IMG/VR virus record: IMGVR_UViG_3300009161_001533
Coordinates: 1 to 23,424 of that record
From: a virus
Reading direction: 5' to 3' (one strand)
DNA: 23,424 nucleotides
Of the stretch, positions 5,562-13,747 are shown piece by piece. Position 1 is the first letter of the stretch, and every line of letters starts with the position of its first letter. Position numbers and translations under genes: made by a program. A model generated the notes under the pieces. It ran no database searches and was not told where the DNA came from. It saw nothing but the letters and a program-made list of their open reading frames with translations.

Positions 5562-6409
5562 TAGCCTATCAACGCCCGGGCTTGTGCGGGTGTGTATTCA
5601 CTGCTACTCAGCGTGGCCTGCGGCGGCACTGCATCAGGTTGTTGAGGCACTGCATTGTCAATTTTCAAGTTGACAGCATTGAGTCCAGCAGTGTTGCGAC
5701 CTTCACGTAGCGCACCCACCATGGCTTGACCATACTGGTTGGCAGTGTTGGCAATGCTTTCCAAAAATTCAGCGGCCATTCCTGTTTGTGTTTCTTGACC
5801 GTAGCCGGCAAGTGCAGGAATAAAAGCAGTGATAGGCAACTGTGCGCCGGCGGTGAGTGTGCTGTAGTTGATTGATGCCAGCGATTGAAATGTGGACTCA
5901 TTGGCACTGTGTTTGGTCATTTCTGTCCAGGCAGTGTTCAAGGTGGCAGTAGCAGTGCCCATGGCAGTGATGGCTGTGCCGATGGCAGCATCAGCGGCTG
6001 TGACCAGGGCAGCAATGGCTGCATCGTATGTGGCATATACGCCTGCGGCTGACCCTGCCGGAATAGTAATAGTGGGCGGTGCACCGTATGTTCCAGACAC
6101 AACATTTTTCATTCGAGAATAGATGTCATTGAGTGTGGTGAGTGTGCCAGCGGTGAGTTGAGCATTGATTGTGCTGATAACTGTGGACAGGTCAGTGTTG
6201 TAGGGAATGCCGGCTGCTGACCCAAAAAAGTCTGTGGTCAAAAATGTGCCATTGGGCCCTGATCCCAATGCTATGTTTGTGGCGTAATATGTGGCCACCG
6301 CAGCAGGCACAGGTGTGGTGGTGTTGGCAATCAAATCTAGGCCTTTCAAGGTGCCTAGTTTTCTACTGTAGACTGCGGTCTCCGCGGCTGTTTGTGCTAG
6401 TGTGGTCAT
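5561..6409 (-). CDS. Ala/Thr-rich virion structural-type protein, 282 aa
   Basis: The ATG at 6409 overlaps the upstream TGA (ATGA). The protein is very rich in Ala, Thr and Gly with few charges and long low-complexity helical runs (AAIAALVTAADAAIGTAITA), then an Asn/Gln-rich C-terminal part (ANQYGQAMVGALREGRNTAG) and a Pro-rich tail. This composition is typical of tail or baseplate-associated proteins in large marine T4-like phages. It sits at the end of the PAAR operon, so I infer a role near the baseplate or spike. No enzyme motif or signal peptide was seen. The exact part is not recognised. Confidence 0.75.
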   Translation of the reverse strand: MTTLAQTAAETAVYSRKLGTLKGLDLIANTTTPVPAAVATYYATNIALGSGPNGTFLTTDFFGSAAGIPYNTDLSTVISTINAQLTAGTLTTLNDIYSRMKNVVSGTYGAPPTITIPAGSAAGVYATYDAAIAALVTAADAAIGTAITAMGTATATLNTAWTEMTKHSANESTFQSLASINYSTLTAGAQLPITAFIPALAGYGQETQTGMAAEFLESIANTANQYGQAMVGALREGRNTAGLNAVNLKIDNAVPQQPDAVPPQATLSSSEYTPAQARALIG

Positions 6410-7560
6410 TGCAATACCGCCGCTAGTTTGAGTGCCGATGTTCTAGTGATACCTTTGACTTGTTGGAATGCAATTTGCAGTGCGCGATTGGCTGCGGCAT
6501 TGGCTGCAGGTATTATCTTGCTCAAGTCATCACACCCCACCGGTGTCAACACGCCCGAATTCAATATAGGAGTAATCACACTGTTTACATCGCCATTGAC
6601 GTTGTATATCAACACAGGTCCATTGGGAGTGGGCAAGGTCAAACTTGAATAGCTTGTGGGGAATATTTTTACAGGATTCAACAGTTCACACATGGCTGCA
6701 ATATTGGGCAAAGTGCAACCCAGTATATCCAGCACTTCTTGCAAAGCTGTGCCAGTGACTTCGCACAGGCCAGGATATGCTAGTTTTTGCAGTGTGTCAA
6801 AGGCATTTTGTGTAAGTCCATCAGGACTGAACAAACTTTGCACGTTGAGGTTCACAAGGTCAGCAATGTTTTGATCAGTTAATCCCTGTGCTTTCAACGC
6901 CGCGGTCACTGCTGGGGTTGATCCGTTGAGCATGTTTCCCTTGGCGGCCAATTGATTTAACAATGCTGCCGGGGTGCCAAATATGTCAACATTTTCAAGA
7001 CTGAACAACTCACCACAGGCTTCAAGATCAGCACCAAATGCTGGAAATGCCAAATTGACCTTGGCAATGTCACCAGTGATCAAGTTGTTCATGTTGGAGA
7101 ATGTAGGACCAAGATAATTGTTGCTGTTGACATTTACTGCACTGTTGATCACATTGTTGGTCAACGCAATATAACCTTGTGCCGCACCAAACGCCTGTGC
7201 AAATTTGCTAAAGTCTCCTGACCCCAATTGGGTGCTGGCTGCTGTGGTAATTGTAGTGGCATAGCCTGCGTTGCCCACAGTCCAGGACACATTGCTAGGC
7301 ACACTGTCGCCCAGGGCAGGACAGTAGTTGCCTGCAACATTGGCTCCCAGAGTTTTGAGATTGGCTATTGTGCCTGCGCTGATTGCCAGTCCCACATTGC
7401 TTGTGGCCTGGCCTATGGTGTAGATCAAGTTGGCTATGGGTGCAAGAGCATTGTAGCTGGTAATGTTGTTGGCCAATTGTGTATTGGCTGTGATGGCATT
7501 GCCAGAATAGAAACCCACACCTGCTGTGAGCTGTAAGGGTGTTGCTGTTGACTCTGCCAT
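6406..7560 (-). CDS. Virion structural-type protein next to PAAR spike protein, 384 aa
   Basis: I chose the ATG at 7560 (MAESTATPLQLTAGVGFYSG) because it forms a TAATG overlap with the PAAR gene; a longer frame to 7608 would run back into that gene. The protein is low in charge and rich in Ala, Asn, Thr and Leu, with six cysteines scattered after residue 80 and no membrane anchor. The repeated ANxxxxAAN-type and NxxNxLxxL patterns suggest long helices and beta turns as in baseplate or tail-tube-end proteins. Its location between PAAR and another Ala-rich structural gene suggests it is a baseplate or spike-linked component. No named T4 homologue recognised. Confidence 0.75.
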   Translation of the reverse strand: MAESTATPLQLTAGVGFYSGNAITANTQLANNITSYNALAPIANLIYTIGQATSNVGLAISAGTIANLKTLGANVAGNYCPALGDSVPSNVSWTVGNAGYATTITTAASTQLGSGDFSKFAQAFGAAQGYIALTNNVINSAVNVNSNNYLGPTFSNMNNLITGDIAKVNLAFPAFGADLEACGELFSLENVDIFGTPAALLNQLAAKGNMLNGSTPAVTAALKAQGLTDQNIADLVNLNVQSLFSPDGLTQNAFDTLQKLAYPGLCEVTGTALQEVLDILGCTLPNIAAMCELLNPVKIFPTSYSSLTLPTPNGPVLIYNVNGDVNSVITPILNSGVLTPVGCDDLSKIIPAANAAANRALQIAFQQVKGITRTSALKLAAVLQ

Positions 7561-7844
7561 TATCCTGCTCTCACTGTGCTGGAACCTGCCACGCGACTGT
7601 GTCCACAAGTGTCTGCATCACCATCACGTATTACAGATTTCCCGCCAGCTCGTACTGTGCCCGAGCCACCTGAAGTCACTGCCGAACAATGTATGCCGCA
7701 ACCGGGTTGTCCACAGCAGGGATGTGGGGTCACAGATATACCAGGCACAACAATGGGGCGACCATTCACACGCACCGAGGCCACACCTGAAGTGTTGACA
7801 CCTCCCGAGCTGTTTGGATCACCTTGTCGTTGTGCTGCTGGCAT
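7560..7844 (-). CDS. PAAR-domain spike-tip protein
   Basis: The 94-aa protein is a single PAAR-type domain, the conical tip that caps the central spike of contractile tails and type VI secretion systems. Seen features are the N-terminal AAQRQGDPNS, VRVNGRPIVVPG (24-35), a Cys/His-rich centre (TPHPCCGQPGCGIHC, 39-53), and the repeated VRAGGKSVIRDGD and STVRAG elements with CGH (80-82). Cys43, 44, 49, 53 and 80 and His41, 52 and 82 are candidates for metal binding; this is richer in cysteine than most PAAR proteins. It overlaps the next gene by TAATG, consistent with co-expression of baseplate parts. Confidence 0.9.
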   Translation of the reverse strand: MPAAQRQGDPNSSGGVNTSGVASVRVNGRPIVVPGISVTPHPCCGQPGCGIHCSAVTSGGSGTVRAGGKSVIRDGDADTCGHSRVAGSSTVRAG

Positions 7845-7845
7845 G

Positions 7846-8145
7846 TTATCCCATTAAGATTTTACTGCGCACAGGTTTGATACCTGTTGTGGCTTCCAAA
7901 TAACTGTCCCCAACGTCTTCACGCACAGGAGCAATCATTGCCACACTAGATATATTTACCGTGACTTCTTGCTCAGGATCTGCGGTGAACAAACTGTTCA
8001 TTAACTGTATACCTTGCTGTCCGGGCACCACTGCAACAGGCTTGCTCAGGGTGAGAGTACTGCTGTCAAATGCTGTGACTTTGGCCACAATCTCTTCACC
8101 ATAGCCCATGCGCATGGTGTATGTTTTTCCTACTTCAACGCTCAT
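7846..8145 (-). CDS. Small beta-rich phage protein, 99 aa
   Basis: The ATG at 8145 overlaps the methyltransferase stop (ATGA), and the stop lies one base before the PAAR start. The protein is beta-rich with alternating hydrophobic residues (VGKTYTMRMGYGEEIVAKVT, then LTLSKPVAVVPG), acidic overall, with a basic C-terminus (GIKPVRSKILMG). It resembles small Sm/barrel-like phage proteins of unknown role. Co-location with PAAR suggests a baseplate assembly or virion part, but nothing decisive is visible. Confidence 0.7.
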   Translation of the reverse strand: MSVEVGKTYTMRMGYGEEIVAKVTAFDSSTLTLSKPVAVVPGQQGIQLMNSLFTADPEQEVTVNISSVAMIAPVREDVGDSYLEATTGIKPVRSKILMG

Positions 8146-8747
8146 TCTATTTCCTTTTTAACTATTGCCAACTGATAATTTACCAATCCCAACTTGAGCC
8201 TGTGATAAAACATGTTCACAAAGGCATCAATACTTTGTTTGCAACGACCCAAGTAATGTAGATCGTCTTCCCAAAGATAGTCGTCAAACAACATCACACC
8301 TCCAGGACGCAACAATCCAAAACACATCACAGCATCTGCTAGTGCATCATCTGCGTTGTGACTGCCGTCTACGTAGATAAAGTCATACTGACGTTGATCC
8401 ACAATTAGTTGTGCCAGAGCAGGGAAACTCATGTTGGCCACAACTTCAAGTGTTTGTCCAGGTTTTTTAACTTCTGCAGTGTTGGCCCGAAACACTTGTT
8501 CAATGCTACGATCCTCAGGTATTGAATCATAACTGAATGCTGTGACAGGACGATTGGCAAATGGATCTATACAGGTAATGGTGCCTGTGTCTGCCAGCAT
8601 GTTTTCCAATATCCAGCAGGTGCTGCGGCCTTCATGGCTGCCTATTTCTAGTATGCTATCAACTGTTTTTTGTTTTTGTAAGTAGTTGGTAATGTAATCA
8701 AAGTTGACCAGTGCATTGCTGAACCAATCAGATGTGAATTGTGGCAT
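8142..8747 (-). CDS. Class I SAM-dependent methyltransferase (Methyltransf_24-like), copy 1
   Basis: This 201-aa protein has a Rossmann methyltransferase core. Motif I is LEIGSHEGRSTCW (33-45, ExGxxxG), the acidic residue of motif II is in ITCIDPF (Asp61), motif IV is YDFIYVDGSHNADDAL, and LLRPGGVMLFDDY ends the core. The pattern fits TylF/CmcI-like O-methyltransferases that act on sugars or small molecules; the real substrate is not visible. It is clearly paralogous to the protein at 9252-9869, sharing FTSDWF at the N-terminus, LEIGSHEGRSTCW and the DDY region. The ATG overlaps the glutaredoxin stop (TAATG). Confidence 0.85.
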   Translation of the reverse strand: MPQFTSDWFSNALVNFDYITNYLQKQKTVDSILEIGSHEGRSTCWILENMLADTGTITCIDPFANRPVTAFSYDSIPEDRSIEQVFRANTAEVKKPGQTLEVVANMSFPALAQLIVDQRQYDFIYVDGSHNADDALADAVMCFGLLRPGGVMLFDDYLWEDDLHYLGRCKQSIDAFVNMFYHRLKLGLVNYQLAIVKKEIE

Positions 8748-8968
8748 TACATCAACCTTTGGCGCAGTTCCTGAAATCCGCCCACATACTCTTCATCCAA
8801 GAAAATTTGTGGAACTGATCGTGCCGTGGGCACCGACTCCAACAGTTGTTCACGTGTCCAGTCTTGACTGATGTTGCGTACTTCGTATTCGATGCCTTTC
8901 ATTTCCAACAAGTTTTTGGCTTGTTCGCAGAAGGCGCATTGGTCTTTTGACCATACTATTGCTTTCAT
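8747..8968 (-). CDS. Glutaredoxin
   Basis: I chose the ATG at 8968 (MKAIVWSKDQCAFC) because AAAGGA lies at good spacing and the ATGA overlaps the upstream stop; a longer frame to 9004 only extends into that gene. The 73-aa protein is a minimal thioredoxin fold with a dithiol CAFC active site (Cys11, Cys14), SVPQIF with the cis-Pro, and GGFQEL near the end, all glutaredoxin signatures. Phage glutaredoxins of this kind (T4 NrdC and relatives) re-reduce class Ia ribonucleotide reductase. The nrdA/nrdB pair lies a few genes upstream in the same direction, which supports that role. Confidence 0.92.
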   Translation of the reverse strand: MKAIVWSKDQCAFCEQAKNLLEMKGIEYEVRNISQDWTREQLLESVPTARSVPQIFLDEEYVGGFQELRQRLM

Positions 8969-9255
8969 TTTGTTTTTCCTTTGGGTTCTATTTTGATAAT
9001 GCATGGTGAATCAATGCGATCCGACATGGCTTTGACACCATCTGCCCAGGCGTGCATTTTTGCTGACAGCCAGTCTAAAAATTGCACTCGCAGACAGCGA
9101 TTCTTTTCTTCAATGCGTTCAAACTTTTGCATCACATTGCGAATGTTCTGAAAGTCTTCAGACTTTCGAATCGACTCTCGAATTGTGGAGTCTGACACTG
9201 GCTCTGCAATGTCTTTGATTTTCTTATAATCTTTGATCCAGGTTGTAGCTTTCAC
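8965..9255 (-). CDS. Small helical phage protein, 96 aa (GTG start)
   Basis: A GTG at 9255 is preceded by AAAGGA and overlaps the methyltransferase TGA (GTGA). The longer ATG frame to 9339 would bury itself in that gene. The protein is basic and helical with coiled-coil character (IRKSEDFQNIRNVMQKFERI), a Trp/Leu-rich centre (FLDWLSAKMHAWADGVKAMS) and a Lys-rich tail. No domain recognised. It is coupled between a methyltransferase and the glutaredoxin. Confidence 0.7.
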   Translation of the reverse strand: MKATTWIKDYKKIKDIAEPVSDSTIRESIRKSEDFQNIRNVMQKFERIEEKNRCLRVQFLDWLSAKMHAWADGVKAMSDRIDSPCIIKIEPKGKTK

Positions 9256-9869
9256 GTGTTTTCCTTTATTATTTTCTTTCCTATACCCAATTGATAGTTG
9301 AGTATATACCAATCTATTTGTCTTGTAAAACAAGTGCAAAAAGCATCTATAGCAATCTTGCCTCGATCCAGCACATCTGGCAGATCCTCATACAAGTAGT
9401 CATCAAACAACATGATACCACCTGGTTTGAGCATGCTCCAACTCATCACAGCATCGGCCAACACGTTGTCACAACAATGGTTGCCATCGATGTAGATAAA
9501 ATCAAATTGTTTCTTTTCTACAACCATTTGAGCCAAAGTAGGATAACTCAGCGCCACATGCACTGTGAGATTTTGGCTGGGTTTCTTTGCTTCAGCAGTG
9601 TTGCGTCTAAATCTCAATTCCCATTCGCTGCCTTGTGAGCCAATTTGATCTGTAAAAGGATTTATGTGATTGTTGGCGAATGGATCTACACAAGTGATTG
9701 ATCCTGTGTCACTCAACATGTTTTCCAACGCCCAACAAGTGCTGCGTCCTTCATGACTGCCAATTTCCAATATGTTATCAATGCTGCCTAAATTTTCAAT
9801 TAAATTTGTTTTGATGTGTTCAAAGTTTGGAATATTTTTAGTAAACCAATCCGATGTAAATTCTGCCAT
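9252..9869 (-). CDS. Class I SAM-dependent methyltransferase (Methyltransf_24-like), copy 2
   Basis: The 205-aa protein has the same architecture as the 8142-8747 product: FTSDWF at the N-terminus, LEIGSHEGRSTCW (motif I), ITCVDPF, DFIYIDGNHCCDN (motif IV) and LKPGGIMLFDDY. The similarity over the whole length and their separation by only two small genes point to a local duplication followed by divergence, especially in the substrate-side middle (HINPFTDQIGSQGSEW versus PVTAFSYDSIPEDRS). AAGGAAACACATG gives a good start. It is AT-rich at its 5' end. Likely a sugar or small-molecule O-methyltransferase; the target may be glycan or a nucleotide derivative (inference). Confidence 0.85.
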   Translation of the reverse strand: MAEFTSDWFTKNIPNFEHIKTNLIENLGSIDNILEIGSHEGRSTCWALENMLSDTGSITCVDPFANNHINPFTDQIGSQGSEWELRFRRNTAEAKKPSQNLTVHVALSYPTLAQMVVEKKQFDFIYIDGNHCCDNVLADAVMSWSMLKPGGIMLFDDYLYEDLPDVLDRGKIAIDAFCTCFTRQIDWYILNYQLGIGKKIIKENT

Positions 9870-9877
9870 GTGTTTCC

Positions 9878-10990
9878 TTAAAGATCGGGCAATTCATCAT
9901 AGTCCAAGCTGTCGCTCATGACGCCGATAACATAGTTAGTTGATTCGTTCTCTTGCAGTGCAGTTTGTTTCTTCGACGTGTCCACATGCTTCATGAACCA
10001 AGGAATTGGTGTGCTACGAGGTGCAGGCTCCAGATACTTGATGCCGATCTCTTTGAGTGCGCCCACTGCTGTGTAGTCCACAAAGTCCTTTAGGATCTGT
10101 GCGTTGAGTCCAATCACAGGACCTTTCTGGAACAAGTAATCTGCCCAGGCTTTTTCTTCACGGATCACATCCAAATACATTTGATATACTTCGGCTTCAC
10201 ATTCTGCCTTGGCAGCAGCAAAACGTGGATCTTCTTTGACTACTTGATTGATAATCCAAGCAGTCCAGTCCTTGTGCAGGATTTCGTCTTGCAAGATCAG
10301 GCTAATGATGTTGCCGTTGCCAATAAAGATACGATTCTCTACCATGGCTAGACTTGTAGCAAATGAAACCATGAAGCGGAACGCTTCTAGCGCATAACTG
10401 GCATTGAGTGCCAGCCAGATTGAGTTGATATGTTTTTGTTCGAGAACCATACCTGTCATTTCACTGCTGAGTTCTTTATGGCAATTTATTCTGTGCAGTT
10501 CGTCATAGTAGTTGCCCACACTTGATGCCATGTCCACAATCTCTTGTGTGTCGTGAATAGTGTTGAACACATCCTTGGGCACATTGTAGATGTTGCGAAT
10601 AATGTGGCTGTAACTTCTACTGTGAATGTTGGTTTCAAAAAAACTCCAGTTATACATCAATGCTTCCAATTCAGGTATGCTCACAACAGGAGTAAACACC
10701 TGTGCTGGTCCACGTCCTTGCAAACTATCCAAGGCTGTTTGACGCAACAAGTTTGATGTAAAGATATGTTTTACTGTTTCACTTGCATCTTTAAAGTCAT
10801 TGGCATCTTTGGTAAGACTGATTTCTTCTGGAATCCAAAAGAAACCACGTGCCTCTTGTTCAAACTTCACAAGTTTGTTGTATTTGACTTCTTCAAAGCG
10901 TTGGATTGTAACAGGACCTGCTGGGTCCAAAAACATCTTGCGATGCAGGTAATCAGTTTTGGTGGCGAGATTGTATTGTTCTTTGCTCAT
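9878..10990 (-). CDS. nrdB: Class Ia ribonucleotide reductase, beta (R2) subunit
   Basis: The 370-aa R2 protein houses the diiron centre and tyrosyl radical used by NrdA. Aligned by eye with E. coli NrdB, the residues found are Asp88 (ALDSLQGR), His123, radical Tyr127 (HSRSY), Glu202 (ALEAFRF), Glu236 and His239 (QDEILHK). The first carboxylate is Glu119 in FFETNIHSRSY, which lies four rather than three residues before the His, so there is one extra residue compared with E. coli ETIHSRSY. The C-terminus ends in an acidic tail (DSLDYDELPDL) expected to dock to NrdA. I chose the ATG at 10990 for the ATGA overlap with nrdA; MQIM three codons upstream is the alternative. It makes dNTPs for phage replication. 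Confidence 0.96.
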   Translation of the reverse strand: MSKEQYNLATKTDYLHRKMFLDPAGPVTIQRFEEVKYNKLVKFEQEARGFFWIPEEISLTKDANDFKDASETVKHIFTSNLLRQTALDSLQGRGPAQVFTPVVSIPELEALMYNWSFFETNIHSRSYSHIIRNIYNVPKDVFNTIHDTQEIVDMASSVGNYYDELHRINCHKELSSEMTGMVLEQKHINSIWLALNASYALEAFRFMVSFATSLAMVENRIFIGNGNIISLILQDEILHKDWTAWIINQVVKEDPRFAAAKAECEAEVYQMYLDVIREEKAWADYLFQKGPVIGLNAQILKDFVDYTAVGALKEIGIKYLEPAPRSTPIPWFMKHVDTSKKQTALQENESTNYVIGVMSDSLDYDELPDL

Positions 10991-13308
10991 AATTTGCAAC
11001 TTTCGCAGTCTTCTATATCATCAAAGTCTATGACTTCTAGTGGTGCTTCTTCTTTAGCGGCTTTGGCACCTTGTTTGTTGATTAAACTGTAATAGAATGT
11101 CTTGATACCCCAGTGATGTGCTTGCATTAGATTTTTAGCAATCAAGGTAGTGGGTACTTTGCGATCTGGCCAGTGTGCTGGATTGTAGAATGTGTTGGTT
11201 GAGATTGACTGATCAATATATGCTGCCAACACAGCGGCTGTTTTTAAATAACCAACGCAATCCTGTTGTTGCCACATCAGTTGATATTTGTTTTTGAGTC
11301 TGTGATACTCGGGCACCACTTGTGTCAAACTACCTGCTTTACTTTCTTTTACACTGATCAAGCTCATGGGCATTTCAATGCCATTGGTTGAATTGATAAC
11401 AACACTGCTAGACTCTACAGGTGCCACTGCCATCAAGGTGGCGTTTCGAACTCCGTATGCTTGCATGTTGCCACGCAGGGTATTCCAGTCCAACGCAGGA
11501 TCAGGTGTGAAGTCTGTCAATTCATTAACACCTTTGGCTCTGCGCTCCCACGGAAACTCGCCACGTCCATAACGTGTCTTGTCTGAGTCCTTGCAACGGC
11601 CACGTTCTTTGGCCAGTTCCACTGTGGCTTCGGTCAAGTAGTAGGCTTGGTGTTCCATCCAGCTTTTAACTTCTGCCAGTGCATCTTTCTCACCATACTC
11701 AAGTCCACGTTTGGCGTGCCAATAAGCCAAGTTTGTAATACCAATGCCCAGGGGCTGAATCTCATCATTGCTGAGTTGACTTTGTATACTCAAGAAGTCT
11801 TGATAGTCAAGTATGTTACACAGGCTGCGTTGTAGAATACGACAGGCTCTACGCATGTCTTCAGGATGTCTAAACGCACCCCAATTGATTGATCCCAATG
11901 TACACAATGCAATACGACCTTCGGCATCATCAAGACGTTTAAATGGTTTAGTAGGCAACAAGATTTCACAGCAAAGATTGCTTTGATAGATTGTGTGATA
12001 CTCAGGATCAAATGGTCCTTGGTCCATCACATTGTCAATGAACACTAGATAGATACGTCCAGTATCGGTTCGTTCCTTGAGAATACCACTTTTGAAAACT
12101 TCCTCCGCAGCCATCGTTTTCTTACGGAGGCTGGGCGACTTTTCATATTTGACATAAAGTTCTTCAAACAAAGCGGTGTTTTGATAAAATGCTTCATAAA
12201 GGTCTGGTACTTGGTTGGGGTCAAAGAATGTTATATTTTCTTTGTTTTTAAATCTGCGCCAGAAAAACGCAGATAGCACAACGCCGTAGTCCATGTGTCG
12301 CACTCGAGTCTCTTCTGTGCCTTGATTATTTTTAAGCACAATAAGATCATCGAACTGATGGTGCCATATGGGATAGAACACAGTGGCTGATGCATTGCGT
12401 ATGCCGCCTTGTGAACATGAACGTAGATCACCAAACCATTTCTTTAAGAAAGGAATCATACCTGTATGCATGATCTCGCCACCACGAATGGGTGAACCTA
12501 GTGGGCGCAGACGTCCAATTTCTAAACCAATACCAGCACGTTTGCTGGCATACTTGGCCATCATTTCACCGCTGGCGAAAATACTGTCCAAATCATCATC
12601 CGACCTAATAAGAACGCAACTACTAAACTGTTTAGTAGGAGTTCCAAGCCCTGCCAACACAGGCGTGGCCAACGTAAATAATCCGTCACTTGCGGCATTG
12701 TAGTATTCCTTTATATAACGCATTCTAGCCGTGTTAGGCTCTTCCTTGTGGAACACAGTGGCCGCTGCCACCATATATCTCACTTGAGGAGTTTCATATG
12801 TTTGTCCTGTGCTACGATTTTTTACTAGATATTTCTCGATCAACTGTTCTACTGCGGCATAACTGTATGACTCATCTTTGGCATGATCAATCATGTCATT
12901 CATCTTGTTCCAGTCATCTTCTGAATACCACTCCAACAGTTCAGGAGTGTATAAACCAGTGGCCACGTTGGTCTTCACAATCTCATACAAGTGGGGAGGA
13001 TCATAGGAACCGTAGACATCTTTGCGTAGCATGCTGAGTCGCTGTTTGCCTGCCACATACTGATAATTGGTGTGCCCCACATCCGGGTTAGACTCTACAT
13101 CAATTAGATCCACAATAGCACGTAGAGTAATGCCGTCAATTTCTTTGGTGGTAATACCATCGTAAAAGTGTAATTGTGCTTTGATCTCCACCATGCTCTG
13201 GCTAACGTCTGCTATGCCTGCACATACTTTGGCGATTTGGGTTTGCCATTTTTCCAAGGCGAGCGATTCTCTACGCCCACTGCGCTTTACAACTGTAATG
13301 CTTTTCAT
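10987..13308 (-). CDS. nrdA: Class Ia ribonucleotide reductase, alpha (R1) subunit
   Basis: The 773-aa catalytic subunit reduces ribonucleoside diphosphates. It has an N-terminal ATP-cone (about 1-95, VVKRSGRRESLALEKWQ), redox Cys231 (FSSCVLI) with Cys469 (ALCTLGSINWG), the active site N444-x-C446-x-E448 in NLCCEILLPTKPF, radical-transfer Tyr739/Tyr740 (KTFYYS), and a C-terminal shuttle pair CESC (768-771). The length is close to E. coli NrdA (761), so there is no intein. AGGATAAAATG gives the start. It overlaps nrdB by ATGA, and with the glutaredoxin it forms a complete dNTP-supply set. Confidence 0.97.
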   Translation of the reverse strand: MKSITVVKRSGRRESLALEKWQTQIAKVCAGIADVSQSMVEIKAQLHFYDGITTKEIDGITLRAIVDLIDVESNPDVGHTNYQYVAGKQRLSMLRKDVYGSYDPPHLYEIVKTNVATGLYTPELLEWYSEDDWNKMNDMIDHAKDESYSYAAVEQLIEKYLVKNRSTGQTYETPQVRYMVAAATVFHKEEPNTARMRYIKEYYNAASDGLFTLATPVLAGLGTPTKQFSSCVLIRSDDDLDSIFASGEMMAKYASKRAGIGLEIGRLRPLGSPIRGGEIMHTGMIPFLKKWFGDLRSCSQGGIRNASATVFYPIWHHQFDDLIVLKNNQGTEETRVRHMDYGVVLSAFFWRRFKNKENITFFDPNQVPDLYEAFYQNTALFEELYVKYEKSPSLRKKTMAAEEVFKSGILKERTDTGRIYLVFIDNVMDQGPFDPEYHTIYQSNLCCEILLPTKPFKRLDDAEGRIALCTLGSINWGAFRHPEDMRRACRILQRSLCNILDYQDFLSIQSQLSNDEIQPLGIGITNLAYWHAKRGLEYGEKDALAEVKSWMEHQAYYLTEATVELAKERGRCKDSDKTRYGRGEFPWERRAKGVNELTDFTPDPALDWNTLRGNMQAYGVRNATLMAVAPVESSSVVINSTNGIEMPMSLISVKESKAGSLTQVVPEYHRLKNKYQLMWQQQDCVGYLKTAAVLAAYIDQSISTNTFYNPAHWPDRKVPTTLIAKNLMQAHHWGIKTFYYSLINKQGAKAAKEEAPLEVIDFDDIEDCESCKL

Positions 13309-13314
13309 TTTATC

Positions 13315-13740
13315 CTAACGAATTTTTTGTTTTATTTGTTCTTGACTGACTTGCCGACGAGGTTTTGACTTCCCCAGGCTGATATTTACGACTTGATCAG
13401 GATCCCAATTCAGTATATATTTCTCTTGAGCAACTAGGACTAAATTGTCACTTTGATACTCGATCATACGGGCGTCTTGCAGGTCTTCACGGTCTAGCAT
13501 GCTAATAGTATACATGATTCCCAGGCCTCTAGCGACCGGACAATACTGATTGTCACTCAATAACTGCCAAGGATCAGGCCAATCTGCTTGATCGTCCCAG
13601 TGCAGGTGATAGGCAGTCCAAGGAGATTGAAACCACCAAGAATTGATTTTGATCAAGGCAAATTCTAAATCAATATCTGCACAATATTGTCTCAGAGTTG
13701 CCCAACTCTCCAGCCTTTCGGCAAAACTACGCGGCCACAT
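13315..13740 (-). CDS. Trp-rich phage hypothetical protein, 141 aa
   Basis: The ATG at 13740 begins MWPRSFAERLESWATLRQYC; a TTG directly upstream is an unlikely alternative start. The protein is rich in Trp and acidic residues (INSWWFQSPWTAYHLHWDDQ, ADWPDPWQLL), and the second half looks beta-rich (DNLVLVAQEKYILNWDPDQV) with a basic tail (SKPRRQVSQEQIKQK). I have the impression of a recurring T4-like phage family placed near nrdA, but I cannot assign a function. It sits between the tail fibre and nrdA with short gaps. Confidence 0.75.
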   Translation of the reverse strand: MWPRSFAERLESWATLRQYCADIDLEFALIKINSWWFQSPWTAYHLHWDDQADWPDPWQLLSDNQYCPVARGLGIMYTISMLDREDLQDARMIEYQSDNLVLVAQEKYILNWDPDQVVNISLGKSKPRRQVSQEQIKQKIR

Positions 13741-13747
13741 CAACTAG

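Noticed and set aside
10987-13308. Intein or intron in nrdA or nrdB
   Set aside because: Both proteins are of normal length and continuous across their active-site motifs.
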